A stretch of 64,000 nucleotides of DNA from Chitinophaga sp. HK235 (GCF_018255755.1 NZ_CP073766.1:7562501-7626500); one strand, 5' to 3'; positions 7,848 through 16,673 are shown, numbered from the stretch's first letter. The notes: generated from the letters alone by a model not told the origin. Numbers and translations: made by a program.

Positions 7848-8351
7848 TCAGTTCTTATTCAACTGAAAATAAGTCGCCATATCAATGGAGGATAAATTTA
7901 TAAAGCCAGTCTGGCGCAGAAGTGTCACCAATTGACCACGATGGTACGTAGAATGGTTTATGGCATGTGCTACCGTTTGCCAAAATACCATTTGACCAAT
8001 ACGGCCGTTCCTTGGGTATTTGAAAGTGACAGTTTGTAAATAATTATCTTCTGGATAACTGCCAACTAATGTCTTGATATCGGCAGATGACTTATTCCAG
8101 ATTTCAAGTAATTCATTTTTTGTGCCTTTGAATTCCGCAGATAGAAATACCGGTTCAGAAATATGTGTCCAATGATCGACCCAATACTTTTCTGCGCTAA
8201 CGATGTGAACCGCCGTTTGTCTGACACTGCTGAAACTGCTGACGATCACTTGCTCCCATTGTTCATCACTGATTTGATGTAGCCATTCCATTGCTTTACT
8301 ATCCGCCCAATTATTGTAATTCGCAATCTGAATGAGATAATTCCTGTTCAT
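7848..8351 (-). CDS. DinB family protein
   Basis: A 167-residue four-helix-bundle protein. Start 8351 (MNRNYLIQIANYNNWADSKA) has an AAGAAG ribosome-binding site. A longer start at 8384 is rejected because it overlaps the perfect -7 promoter box. Conserved features are NYNNWAD near the start, the His in RQTAVHIVSAEKYWVDHW and the HAINHSTYHRGQLVTLLRQ segment that supplies metal-binding His residues. DinB/YfiT-type proteins are metal-binding; some are thiol transferases or stress proteins, and most in Bacteroidota are uncharacterised. It follows an AraC regulator gene on the same strand but has its own promoter. Confidence 0.85.
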   Translation of the reverse strand: MNRNYLIQIANYNNWADSKAMEWLHQISDEQWEQVIVSSFSSVRQTAVHIVSAEKYWVDHWTHISEPVFLSAEFKGTKNELLEIWNKSSADIKTLVGSYPEDNYLQTVTFKYPRNGRIGQMVFWQTVAHAINHSTYHRGQLVTLLRQTGFINLSSIDMATYFQLNKN

Positions 8352-8381
8352 AATTTCTTCTTTATTGTTTTGATAATGGAT

Positions 8382-8389
8382 CAAAATTA
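8382..8389 (-). promoter_or_regulatory. -7 box of the dinB-like gene
   Basis: TAATTTTG on the minus strand matches TAnnTTTG exactly. It lies about 30 bp upstream of the start at 8351. No good TTTG -33 element is seen at the usual distance. Confidence 0.6.
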
Positions 8390-8445
8390 GTTGTGAAGAA
8401 GCGGCAGGAACGATAGGTACTCGTTCAAAAAGTATAGCTACACGT

Positions 8446-9306
8446 TCAAATTGATAATTGGTACTGTTTAGGCGTTACTCCATAAATTTGTTTGAAGGAC
8501 TGGATAAAACTCGACAAGTTCTCATAGCCAAGTTCAGAAAAAATCTCACTCGCCTTGCAGTCGCTCTTGCGCAACATTTCTGCCGCCCTTTCCATTCTTT
8601 TTTCCAGCAGCCATCTGTTAGGACTGTTGCCATAAAGGCGGGCAAACCGGCGCTTGAAAGTAGACAGACTCATGTTACATAAAAAGGCAAGCTCTTGAAC
8701 GGTTATGTTATTAGTGATATGCGATGTCACAGCTTGACGAATCAATAGATCATCATTTTCTTCATAGTGCATATTCCTGATACGCTGGATCTGTCCTGGA
8801 TATTGTACGGCAAGGTATACGAACAGTTCTTCCAGTTTAACCTTTTGCAACTTAGGATGTACAGGTTTATCGCCGATAAGTATGCTGTCAAGAGAATGGG
8901 TAAAATTGATTAGGAATTCATCCTTTTCAAAAAGCAGGAATGGATGTTGGTCTGATGTTTTTGCTGGTCTGTCGATTAATGAAGTATGTCGGTCAAAAAA
9001 ACCGGACAGGAATTTGTTGTCGAAGAAAACAAGTATGCTATGATAATCAGCTTCGGGTGCCGCAAGCTTTTCGCTTATCAGGCAATTTCCGGCAGCTAAC
9101 ATCACAAACTGGTAAGGCTTTACGCTAACCTGTGCACCTGCAAAATGAACCGTTTTTTCACCGTCGAGCAAAAAAGTAATGAGGTTTCGTGGCAGTGTTA
9201 TCATTGCTCTGGCAGCAGGTTTTCCTGAACGGTAACGAATGATGGAAATTTCGTCGTCGTCTTGATTGGATGAAGGTGAATTAACAGGTAAAGTATTTAC
9301 GGCCAT
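8446..9306 (-). CDS. AraC family transcriptional regulator
   Basis: A 286-residue regulator. The N-terminal part (about 1-180) is a cupin-like sensing domain of the AraC_N type, with ISIIRYRSGKPAARAMITLP and QVSVKPYQFVMLAAGNCL. The C-terminal part has two helix-turn-helix motifs: TVQELAFLCNMSLSTFKRRF and ASEIFSELGYENLSSFIQSF, followed by GVTPKQYQ. It lies 94 bp upstream of, and in the same direction as, the dinB-like gene, so it may control that gene. The ligand is not evident. Confidence 0.9.
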   Translation of the reverse strand: MAVNTLPVNSPSSNQDDDEISIIRYRSGKPAARAMITLPRNLITFLLDGEKTVHFAGAQVSVKPYQFVMLAAGNCLISEKLAAPEADYHSILVFFDNKFLSGFFDRHTSLIDRPAKTSDQHPFLLFEKDEFLINFTHSLDSILIGDKPVHPKLQKVKLEELFVYLAVQYPGQIQRIRNMHYEENDDLLIRQAVTSHITNNITVQELAFLCNMSLSTFKRRFARLYGNSPNRWLLEKRMERAAEMLRKSDCKASEIFSELGYENLSSFIQSFKQIYGVTPKQYQLSI

Positions 9307-9548
9307 TAGAAAGCTGATGAAAATTATTTGAGTGACGCAAGTTAATGAGATATTTACAGTTTGTCTAACGTCTGAAAGATTCGTTTAAGTATTTTGTATA
9401 ATATAACTATTAAATTTGTAATGAATTTAAAATTTGGCTGACAAATGACAAGTGAAAGGTTTTATTACTGAAAAATAGCTCCTGTCGACTGTCGCCGAAG
9501 AAAATCCTCCTATGTAGGCAAAAGTTTCCAGATTATGCAAACCTATAT

Positions 9549-9927
9549 TTAATGATTGCCCCCTCCCATAGATAAACCTGCAATAGCGCGATGCTCACGA
9601 TCACTATGTGTGGAATAATGTGAATCGATATAAGGAGTTATATCTTTCAATAAATCCTCTTCAAATAGCTTCCCATAACCCGCAAAACCATCCGCTCTCC
9701 CTGAACGGTTTGCTTTTGATGTATCGCCGAAGTTTTCCAAGAGTTTTTGAACTATATTGAACAACTGTCAACTTCCCTTTAGGTATATTGTTACGCTGAA
9801 CGTCAAATCCGGCTGGAGGATCGGGGAACGCAGGCACGGTGTCCGCTTTTAAAAAAGCTGAATCTGTCTGCGCCAGGCAGATATGATTGGCAATAATAAA
9901 TACTAACGAAATAAAGAAATGTTTCAT
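9549..9927 (-). pseudogene. Broken esterase (alpha/beta hydrolase, enterochelin-esterase-like)
   Basis: The 5' part (9927 down to about 9740) encodes a signal peptide and the family start PAGFDVQRNNIPKGKLTVVQ then YSSKTLGKLRR. The match then passes into another frame, reading ASK-type sequence followed by LFEEDLLKDITPYIDSHYS, then HRAIAGLSMGG, and stops right after the nucleophile elbow GLSMGG. Compared with intact esterases (about 270-390 residues), the block holding the HGIGDD-type oxyanion region is missing, there is a frameshift, and everything after the nucleophile Ser is gone. No active enzyme can be made. It sits in a region with a recombinase remnant and an IS element. Confidence 0.78.
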
Positions 9928-9942
9928 TGCGACAGCCAGCAG

Positions 9943-11079
9943 TTAATCTCTTGATAGAATTAATGTAAACTTTCTTTTAAGCCGCAAGAATGGTTTCTCA
10001 AAAAAGTTGTATGACAACATGGCAATAATTACAGTTGCAATGAAAGCAATTATAAAACCCACGTCGTTTCGCCACTCATACGCACCAATCAATTTACTGA
10101 AAGCATCCAATTCCTTCTTAAATATTTGATAAACAAACCAGAACATCGTTATATGGAAAACATACATTCCATAAGATATACGACCGAGGTAGGCCAAAGC
10201 CCGCGGCATAAACTTTTCTTCGGCGCCATACAAAGACAAAAAGAAAAGTATTACCCCTGTAAGAATCAGCCCCCAACCACTAATTGCCTGCCAGATTGTT
10301 GAAAGATGTGGAGAGTCTGCATGGACTTCACAAACAATCGATGCAGTTAACCAGCAGGCTACCCCCGCAATGAACATTACAATTCGCGCCATGACAGGCC
10401 ATTTAGGTTGCATCCCCTTCAGGTAAAGGGAGAAAAGGATACCTGCTGCAAAAAATTGAAATTGCACAAAGCTATTTGTCCATTCGCCGCTAAATTCTTT
10501 CGTGGGCCTTTGCGCATAATAAATGACAGCTGCATACGCTATGAATAATGCCAGATAGGAAAAAATGAGCAACCCTCGTTTGCCTGTAAAAAAAATAACC
10601 AGAGGAAGCAAAATGTATAGTTGTTCTTCGACAGAAACACTCCAAAGCGGATTAATAGGATAAGATCCAAGCCATCCATTAAATGTAATATACCAGTTGC
10701 CGGAAAAAAAACTAAATGCAAGCTGTGTCCCGGAAGAAATTTGTCCAAACTTATGTGAAAACTGTGTAACCATCACCATTCCAAAAAAGAAAGTGAAATA
10801 CAATGGCCAAATACGTAGTATTCGTCGTATATAAAATGATTGAACACTAATTGTCCCCAATAACTCCTGCTCCTTAGTAAGCAATTCAGTAATTAAAAAA
10901 GCACTAAGAAAAAAGAAAAGCGGAACCCCGAAAACACCAACCAGGCTAAGATGATAGCCCCAATAATATTCTGCCGGATCGATAGGCGCAAGATCCAACC
11001 TATGCGTAAAAAACACAAAAAGAAATGCGCAAAAACGAAGGATATCCAGTTCTGGTTTATAATACCTTGTCATTATCAT
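9943..11079 (-). CDS. Acyltransferase 3 family membrane protein
   Basis: A 378-residue integral membrane protein with about ten hydrophobic segments. The start YYKPELDILRFCAFLFVFFT, then HR, is the family signature with the catalytic His. GVPLFFFLSAFLITELL, FYIRRILRIWPLYFTFFFG and INPLWSVSVEEQLYILLPLV are the other conserved blocks. OafA/YrhL-type proteins move acyl groups onto surface sugars, peptidoglycan or secreted products. No glycan genes lie next to it, so the acceptor is unknown. It begins close to the recombinase remnant and may be part of a transferred segment. Confidence 0.9.
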   Translation of the reverse strand: MIMTRYYKPELDILRFCAFLFVFFTHRLDLAPIDPAEYYWGYHLSLVGVFGVPLFFFLSAFLITELLTKEQELLGTISVQSFYIRRILRIWPLYFTFFFGMVMVTQFSHKFGQISSGTQLAFSFFSGNWYITFNGWLGSYPINPLWSVSVEEQLYILLPLVIFFTGKRGLLIFSYLALFIAYAAVIYYAQRPTKEFSGEWTNSFVQFQFFAAGILFSLYLKGMQPKWPVMARIVMFIAGVACWLTASIVCEVHADSPHLSTIWQAISGWGLILTGVILFFLSLYGAEEKFMPRALAYLGRISYGMYVFHITMFWFVYQIFKKELDAFSKLIGAYEWRNDVGFIIAFIATVIIAMLSYNFFEKPFLRLKRKFTLILSRD

Positions 11080-11216
11080 TACTTAATTAAGCCACCAAAT
11101 CTACTCTGATCCTGGGATACAAAGGGTATCCATTTGTTGCAGATCAGGGGTTGAAATGTTGCAACACCAACCCGACAGATCCATTCCTACAACGCCTCAT
11201 TCACTACTTCAGTTGG

Positions 11217-11406
11217 GCAATGATACTTTCAGCTAAACTCCCTACAATATGGGACTCCAACGAAGTGCCAGTGAAAGAGAAAGTACAAAAACTGCTGTTT
11301 CCCGAAGGGGTAAGCTATAATCACGAAAAAAGGTACATTTCTAACTACAAAAATAAATGAAGTATTTGCGCCGATTGTAAGCCTGAACAGTATTACAGGT
11401 GGGGGT
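11217..11406 (+). pseudogene. 3' remnant of a serine-recombinase-type gene
   Basis: Two frames together give the C-terminal end of a Bacteroidota site-specific recombinase: AMILSAKLPTIWDSNEVPVK then EKVQKLLFPEGVSYNHEK in one frame, and GTFLTTKINEVFAPIVSLNS in the next. The shift falls in an A6 run at 11326..11331. The upstream catalytic and DNA-binding parts are absent, and the 3' end meets the left end of the IS element. The LLFPEG segment is the main family clue. It suggests a former mobile element at this site next to tRNA-Pro. Confidence 0.6.
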
Positions 11407-11417
11407 AAAAAAGAACG

Positions 11418-11444
11418 AAGCCGTCTCAAAACAAGAGACGGCTT
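11418..11444. terminator. Hairpin at left IS end
   Basis: AAGCCGTCTC and GAGACGGCTT form a perfect 10-bp stem with a 7-nt loop (AAAACAA). It may act as a transcription barrier as well as part of the transposon end. Confidence 0.5.
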
Positions 11445-11516
11445 CTTTGTTTGATATCCAGATTTTTATAATGATTTTGTGATTTTCATTTTTAGGAGTG
11501 AAGGGTTAGTCCGATT

Positions 11517-13064
11517 TTATGCTGTTTTCTTTCTAAGATTGTGAGCCATGGCCAGTAATCCTATTTCGGTGGTTATTTTATCCAACCCTTTCAGCATAAA
11601 TCTTTTAAAGCCATGGTTATGCTTGATATTAGCGAAGACAGGCTCCACATCGTAGCATCGTTGTTTGCGCTTCTGTATACCTTTTTTCGTTTTTAATCGC
11701 TTGTCAGCCAGAGATTTAAGGCGATTTAGATTATGATTTACTTCTATGACACGATTTGTTGGTTGTTTATGGCATTGCGTCCGTAATGTACACCCCTCGC
11801 ATGTTCTAGCCTGATACGTAGTTATCGTTTGTTCATAACCGTTTTTGTTTGTTTTGGGGAATATGCTTTTTCTGCGCATTCGCTGGCCAGCAGGGCAGAT
11901 GTAATAATCTTTTTCAGCATTGTAGGGTAAGTTTTCAACCTTGAACTTTTCCGCTGCTTTAGTTGACTGGCGCTGATTTCGGTCGAAGGAAGTATGCTTT
12001 ACATAAGCTGTGATCCGCTTGTTTTCCAGCCACTGATAGTTCTGTTCACTACCATACCCTGCATCTGCTGTAATATTGCTGGGTACACGCTTATATTGAT
12101 TTATATACTGTTGGAGGTGATTAATTAAAGTGGAAGTGTCTGTAGTCTGCTGATGGAGGCTGTAATTGACGATATATTGATTATTAGTACTTATTTGAAG
12201 ATTATATGCTGGTTTGAGCTGACCATTCCCCATATGGTCTTCTTTCATTCGCATAAAGGTGGCAGAGGGATCGGTTTTGCTATAACTATTGCGGTCTGTA
12301 CCTAAGATTTCTTCTTGCTTTTCATACTTCTCCAAGGCTGTAGGCCAGTTACGGCGAGCATATCCCAGCTTTTGTCTGATCTGCTTATCTACTGGTTTGT
12401 CTTTGATGGCTTCATTGATAGCGGCTATTGTTTTACTGACTTTTTCGCTGTCTATTTTGTCATAGCCAGATGGGTCTGTATCATCATCTAACTCTGAAGC
12501 TGCCACTGATTGGGCATATTTCCACAAGTCATTTAGCTGCTGTTTTATTTTTTCTTTGCTATTCTTAATACCATTGCCCCATACAAAGCTATAGCGATTG
12601 GCCTGGGCTTCTATCTTTGTCCCGTCAGTGTATAACTCTTTTATGTTTAATAAGCCTTCTTCACATAACAGCAGGACCACTTGGGTAAATATAGGCTGTA
12701 ATACTTTTTGTAGGCGTTCGCCGCGGAACCTATTGATAGTATTATGATCAGGTTTACTCATTCCGCTTACCCACATAAAGTGGATGTTCTGTCCTAGTGC
12801 TTCTTCTATTTTACGACTGCTGTAAACGTTATTTATATAGGCGTAAATAAGAACTTTCAATAGCATTCGGGGATGATAACTGCTCGTCCCTCCTGCTTTA
12901 TACCGCTTTAATAATAAAGTGATGTCGATCTTTTCGATCACATTATCCACAACACGGACTGGGTGATTCTCTGCTATCAGATCTCCAATTTCGGGTGGAA
13001 AAAGCATCGCCTGGTGTTGTAGGTTTGCTTTAAAGACTACTGAAAGTGTTTTTCCTTTGGGCAT
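11517..13064 (-). CDS. IS1182 family transposase
   Basis: A 515-residue DDE transposase that looks intact. The N-terminal DUF772-type domain has QAMLFPPEIGDLIAENHPVR, YHPRMLLKVLIYAYINNVYS and FMWVSGMSKPDHNTINRFRG. The catalytic core shows LYTDGTKIEAQANRYSFVWG and ITADAGYGSEQNYQWLENK (Asp residues). A cysteine cluster follows (CEGCTLRTQC), then the Glu region VEPVFANIKHNHGFKRFMLK. It cuts and joins the ends of its own element. No frameshift or internal stop is seen, so the copy may be recent. Confidence 0.93.
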   Translation of the reverse strand: MPKGKTLSVVFKANLQHQAMLFPPEIGDLIAENHPVRVVDNVIEKIDITLLLKRYKAGGTSSYHPRMLLKVLIYAYINNVYSSRKIEEALGQNIHFMWVSGMSKPDHNTINRFRGERLQKVLQPIFTQVVLLLCEEGLLNIKELYTDGTKIEAQANRYSFVWGNGIKNSKEKIKQQLNDLWKYAQSVAASELDDDTDPSGYDKIDSEKVSKTIAAINEAIKDKPVDKQIRQKLGYARRNWPTALEKYEKQEEILGTDRNSYSKTDPSATFMRMKEDHMGNGQLKPAYNLQISTNNQYIVNYSLHQQTTDTSTLINHLQQYINQYKRVPSNITADAGYGSEQNYQWLENKRITAYVKHTSFDRNQRQSTKAAEKFKVENLPYNAEKDYYICPAGQRMRRKSIFPKTNKNGYEQTITTYQARTCEGCTLRTQCHKQPTNRVIEVNHNLNRLKSLADKRLKTKKGIQKRKQRCYDVEPVFANIKHNHGFKRFMLKGLDKITTEIGLLAMAHNLRKKTA

Positions 13065-13148
13065 GCTATAAAAACCAAAAACACCTCATTTGGTTTGACC
13101 TTACATAAAAAAAGAGGGTGCCTTTTGATACACCCTCGTTCTTTTTTG

Positions 13149-13222
13149 TCGGGATGACTGGATTCGAACCAGCGGCCTCTTCGTCCCGAACGAAGCGCGC
13201 TACCGGGCTGCGCTACATCCCG
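13149..13222 (-). tRNA. tRNA-Pro (CGG)
   Basis: A 74-nt cloverleaf on the minus strand. The acceptor stem pairs CGGGATG with CATCCCG, with A as discriminator. The anticodon arm is CTTCG-TTCGGGA-CGAAG, giving anticodon CGG, and the T-loop is GGTTCGAATCC. CCA is not encoded. The 3' end lies next to the right end of the IS element. Confidence 0.93.
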
Positions 13223-13398
13223 TTTTGATGTGGGTTACAAATTAAATATGATTTTGTTAAATCACCAACTTTTAGCTGAAAAAATTATCATAGCGGATTT
13301 CTCTCTTACATTTACAGAACTATCTCAGGAATTTACAAAGGTTGTCTGGCATTATTGGCGGACCTTTGTGCGGATTGTCACTTTAAAAAAAACGATTT

Positions 13399-14436
13399 AT
13401 GGAATACAGACAGTTAGGGGCTTCCGGCCTGCAGGTACCGGTATTAAGCTTTGGTACCGCTACTTTTGGCGGAGGGAGTGAATTTTTCAAGGCCTGGGGC
13501 AGTACGCAGGTGGCGGAGGCTACCAGGATGGTAAACCTTTGCCTGGATGCGGGCGTCAATTTTTTTGATACGGCAGATGTTTATTCCGGAGGGATGGCTG
13601 AAGAGATCCTGGGTAAAGCGATAGAAGGAAAAAGAGATCGGCTGATTATCTCTACCAAGGCTACTTTCCCTTTTGGTAAAGGTCCCAATAACCAGGGTTC
13701 GTCGCGGCATCATCTGCTGCGGCAGATAGAGGGCAGTCTTCAGCGCCTGGGCACCGATTATATCGATATCTATCATATGCACGGTTTCGATGGGGTTACA
13801 CCGGTGGAGGAGACGCTACGTACACTCGATGATCTGATACAAAGTGGTAAGGTGCGTTATATCGCCTGCTCCAACTTCTCCGGCTGGCACCTCATGAAAT
13901 CGCTGGCTGTTGCTGATAAGTACGGGTGGAACAAATATGTGGCCCATCAGGTATATTATTCGCTGGCCAACCGCGAGTTTGAATGGGAGCTGATGCCGCT
14001 GGGCATAGATCAGAGGGTAGGGAGTATTGTCTGGTCGCCGCTGGCAGCGGGCCGCCTGGGAGGTAAATTCCGCCGCAACCAGCCTGTCCCGCCGGAAACA
14101 CGTATAGCCCAGGGCGGTAGTCCCGTTCCGGAGTTAGCATTGCGGGAAGAGATATTTTACAACACCATCGATGCACTCGACGAAGTGGCTGCCGAAACCG
14201 GAAAAACGATCGCACAGGTGGCCATCAACTGGCTGCTGCAGCGTCCTACCGTGTCCAGTGTGATTATAGGAGCTCGTAATGAAGAACAGCTCAAACAAAA
14301 CCTGGAGGCTGTTGGCTGGAATCTCACTACCGATCAGGTGAAAAAACTCGATGCTGCCAGTGAGGTGCCCACTATTTACCCTTATTGGCACCAGCAACAA
14401 AATCTTACCCTCAATCCTCCTCCGGTTTTTTACTAA
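13399..14436 (+). CDS. Aldo/keto reductase
   Basis: A 345-residue NADPH-dependent oxidoreductase of the AKR superfamily (TIM barrel). The start MEYRQLGASGLQVPVLSFG is standard. The catalytic tetrad is in view: Asp and Tyr in NFFDTADVYSGG, Lys in LIISTKATFPFG, His in IYHMHGFDG. Cofactor-binding segments IACSNFSGWHL, SPLAAGRLGGKF and VIIGARNEEQL follow. It would reduce carbonyls or oxidise alcohols in the cytoplasm; the substrate is unknown. It is a single gene, divergent from tRNA-Pro; a GACCTTTG box at 13361..13368 may be its -7 element. Confidence 0.92.
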   Translation: MEYRQLGASGLQVPVLSFGTATFGGGSEFFKAWGSTQVAEATRMVNLCLDAGVNFFDTADVYSGGMAEEILGKAIEGKRDRLIISTKATFPFGKGPNNQGSSRHHLLRQIEGSLQRLGTDYIDIYHMHGFDGVTPVEETLRTLDDLIQSGKVRYIACSNFSGWHLMKSLAVADKYGWNKYVAHQVYYSLANREFEWELMPLGIDQRVGSIVWSPLAAGRLGGKFRRNQPVPPETRIAQGGSPVPELALREEIFYNTIDALDEVAAETGKTIAQVAINWLLQRPTVSSVIIGARNEEQLKQNLEAVGWNLTTDQVKKLDAASEVPTIYPYWHQQQNLTLNPPPVFY

Positions 14437-14845
14437 AACTTTAATAACGATCAAAGCCCCAATGCCAGGATGTTTAATCAGCATCCTGGCATTCGCTGTT
14501 ATGTTTCCCCCTGTATAACTGTGTAAAGCATACATCATCATTATCCTCATATATCCTTCTCCGTGAGTAGTCACTTCAACGAATACTGATTATAAACTAT
14601 ATGATTGATATTTTTCCAAACTTATCATATTGATAATCAATTTATTAATATGAATGTTAATAAAAATATCAGAAAAGTGTGTTACCGAACGCACATCAGC
14701 ACTGTTTTAACCTATGAAACCAACATCAAATGGATTTAAAAGTTAAAATTTTCTTCCATAAGTGCTGCACCCCGGTAATTGTTGAGAGATCTTCTGCCTG
14801 GCAGATACTACCAGCATACTTTATTAACCCTGTAAACGCCCTTGC
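14437..14845. other. Non-coding stretch of about 410 bp
   Basis: It holds the hairpin behind the aldo/keto reductase gene near its left end and, further right, AT-rich DNA that should carry the promoter of the sigma-like gene. No conserved RNA or protein-coding segment is recognised. Confidence 0.5.
14461..14493. terminator. Inverted repeat, probable terminator
   Basis: AATGCCAGGATG and its exact complement are separated by 9 nt, 25 bp after the aldo/keto reductase stop. There is no long T run, so termination is probable but not certain. Confidence 0.6.
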
Positions 14846-15358
14846 ATGGAGAGAAATTTTATAGCCGAATTTAAGGAACAGACACCCAGACTGATGGCAT
14901 TCTTTTCAAAGAAACTGAAAGCAGCGTCTTACAAAGGAAACAGGGAGGAAGCAGTACAGCAGCTCCTGCAGCTCACCTCAGAAGCTGCCTATATAAACAG
15001 TCTTAAAGAAAGTCTGAATGACTATTCTACCAGTAAACTGATCTGGCTTAAAGCCCGCAATGTATGGTCGGATTTTATGGAAAAAATCAGTAAACAAGCT
15101 GCCCATGCACACCTTGACCTGGATAGTGTATTGCTCGATCCTTCACCAGACCCGCTGCAAAAACTGACCATACAGGAAGACATTGAAAGAATTAAAAAAG
15201 AAATCGGGGAAGAAGGCTGGGAAATACTGACAAGAAGACTAGAAAAAACACCTTACAAACAACTGGCGGAGGAATATCAGACATCCGAGGGCGCTATGAA
15301 AGTAAGAGTATACCGTCTCCGGCTGGTGGCCCAGGCCATACTTGAAAAAAGAAAATGA
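14846..15358 (+). CDS. Sigma-70-like (region 4) small regulator
   Basis: A 170-residue protein whose C-terminal part matches an ECF sigma region 4: GEEGWEILTRRLEKTPYKQL, AEEYQTSEGAMKVRVYRLR. The N-terminal part is helical with RNFIAEFKEQTPRLMAFFSK but lacks a clear region 2 motif, so it may be a divergent sigma factor or a sigma-like DNA-binding protein. It is followed 18 bp later by a small hypothetical gene on the same strand, which could be its partner. No anti-sigma membrane protein is seen beside it. Confidence 0.55.
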   Translation: MERNFIAEFKEQTPRLMAFFSKKLKAASYKGNREEAVQQLLQLTSEAAYINSLKESLNDYSTSKLIWLKARNVWSDFMEKISKQAAHAHLDLDSVLLDPSPDPLQKLTIQEDIERIKKEIGEEGWEILTRRLEKTPYKQLAEEYQTSEGAMKVRVYRLRLVAQAILEKRK

Positions 15359-15376
15359 AAATGTTGATTTAAATCG

Positions 15377-15850
15377 TTGTCTATGTTTAGTTGTGTTAAT
15401 ATAGTTTTACTCAGGCAGGTCCTGCAACAGCTGCATGAAAACGTTGTCATAGCGGATCATGAGCTGGCTGATCTTTATCAATACCTCTTTTACCATGCCA
15501 TGCCGGTACCGGTAAAGCTCTCTGCCGAACTACAGGAGTCCGCAGCATTTCTGAAAGACATTATCGAAACAGAAGGTCTGAACTCTCCAGAGGAAGTGAT
15601 CACTTATTTTGAATTGCAGAAAAAAGCGATCGGTCATTATATAGAAGCCATGATAGAAAGGGTGGACAAAGAAATGGCTGCCTCCGCAAATACACCTGCC
15701 GCCGACTGCAGCGTCAGCAACTTTAACAGGCCCCTGGAGCAGTTGCAGCCCTGTTATGCTTTGGATGGAGGAGATGGAAGGATGGTCTTGCAGATGACGC
15801 TGAGGAAAAGGCATATGCTTTCAGATACTTTCCGGGCGACATCCCCGTAA
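15377..15850 (+). CDS. Hypothetical protein
   Basis: A 157-residue protein of unknown family, mostly helical (VLLRQVLQQLHENVVIADHE, YFELQKKAIGHYIEAMIERV). It sits 18 bp after the sigma-like gene, suggesting co-transcription. Its last 128 bp overlap the end of a convergent AraC gene. The first 120 residues look like real coding sequence; the tail beyond about residue 120 is rich in residues that mirror the opposite gene and may be an extension through a lost stop. Function is not evident. Confidence 0.5.
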   Translation: MSMFSCVNIVLLRQVLQQLHENVVIADHELADLYQYLFYHAMPVPVKLSAELQESAAFLKDIIETEGLNSPEEVITYFELQKKAIGHYIEAMIERVDKEMAASANTPAADCSVSNFNRPLEQLQPCYALDGGDGRMVLQMTLRKRHMLSDTFRATSP

Positions 15851-16673
15851 ATTTTTTGAAATCCTTTATCAGATGGTTCTGATCGTAATACCCTTGTTGC
15901 AACGCTATGCCCATAAAATCTACAGGCACCCCATCCTGCAGCTGTACACAGGTTTGAAGAAAACGGTACTGCTGCATATACTCTTTGGGAGAAAGACCGG
16001 TATAGCTGCGGAAGTTTCGCTCCAGCCATTTGTAATTGACACCTAGTAATCTTCCTAATTCCTGTACTGTAGACGGCTTCTCACGTTCACGGATACACGT
16101 GATGGCTTCTTCCAGCAGCCCGTTATGACTGGGCTGCCGGGGGAGCCGGTCCATGATAAAGGTTTCCAGCACTTTTATCTTATCTGTGATACTACTGGCG
16201 CCAGATACCAGCTGCAACAATAACATTCCGTCTTTGCCCGGTATATCCGGCAGGCTGCAGATGCCCGCCCTACGCAGCCGCTGTGGCAGCAACTGCCACA
16301 ACTGATAAAACCATACGGGGTTAAACTGTACCACCAGCAACGGTCCACAGCTTTGTGGTACCTGCAGCCAGGCCTTTTCCAGGTATGGACCGCTCACCCA
16401 GCCACCGGTAACCGTGACCGTAGTCTGTCCCATCGAAAAGCGTAGCTGGTCATCCGCATGAGGCAGAAAAGCCATGGCAGGCATCCCATCACTGATAGCC
16501 AGACCATTCGCCGGCAGACAGCCCGCCGGCATGATATAAAAACCGGTTATCACCCGTGCCAGCGCAGCGCTGGGCGGTATCACCCTTATACTTTGCAGAT
16601 ATTGATATAACGCTACCGGCATGCCACAAAAATACATCAGCCTCCCAGGCCCCGGAAATAAATTAATGTCCAA
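15723..16673 (-). CDS. AraC family transcriptional regulator
   Basis: A 316-residue regulator; a start at 16637 (MYFCGMPVALYQYLQSIRV) is also possible. The N-terminal part has a DUF6597-like sensing domain (PPSAALARVITGFYIMPAG). The C-terminal helix-turn-helix pair is TVQELGRLLGVNYKWLERNF and VDFMGIALQQGYYDQNHLIK, followed by FTGMSPGKYLKAY. A 34-residue tail after the domain overlaps the end of the convergent small gene and is unusual. The gene is divergent from peptide deformylase, with only a short shared promoter region. Target and ligand are unknown. Confidence 0.87.
   Translation of the reverse strand: MDINLFPGPGRLMYFCGMPVALYQYLQSIRVIPPSAALARVITGFYIMPAGCLPANGLAISDGMPAMAFLPHADDQLRFSMGQTTVTVTGGWVSGPYLEKAWLQVPQSCGPLLVVQFNPVWFYQLWQLLPQRLRRAGICSLPDIPGKDGMLLLQLVSGASSITDKIKVLETFIMDRLPRQPSHNGLLEEAITCIREREKPSTVQELGRLLGVNYKWLERNFRSYTGLSPKEYMQQYRFLQTCVQLQDGVPVDFMGIALQQGYYDQNHLIKDFKKFTGMSPGKYLKAYAFSSASSARPSFHLLHPKHNRAATAPGAC

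Larger units (their letters stand above)
11407..13147. mobile_element. IS1182-family insertion sequence
   Basis: A single intact transposase gene lies between imperfect inverted ends. The left end (11407..11431) and the complement of the right end (13147 down to 13123) share AAAAAAGAACGA and then G, GT, TCAAAA, about 21 of 25 positions. Each end also folds on itself: a 10-bp stem at 11418..11444 and a 7-bp stem at 13114..13137. The GTnTCAAAA core is typical of IS1182 ends. Length is about 1.74 kb. The exact outer limits are uncertain because the A-rich outer 12 bp could partly be flanking sequence. It separates the recombinase remnant from tRNA-Pro. Confidence 0.75.

Noticed and set aside
13230..13398. 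A small gene between tRNA-Pro and the aldo/keto reductase
   Set aside because: The open frame runs across the promoter and into the reductase gene in another frame; it has no protein-like pattern.
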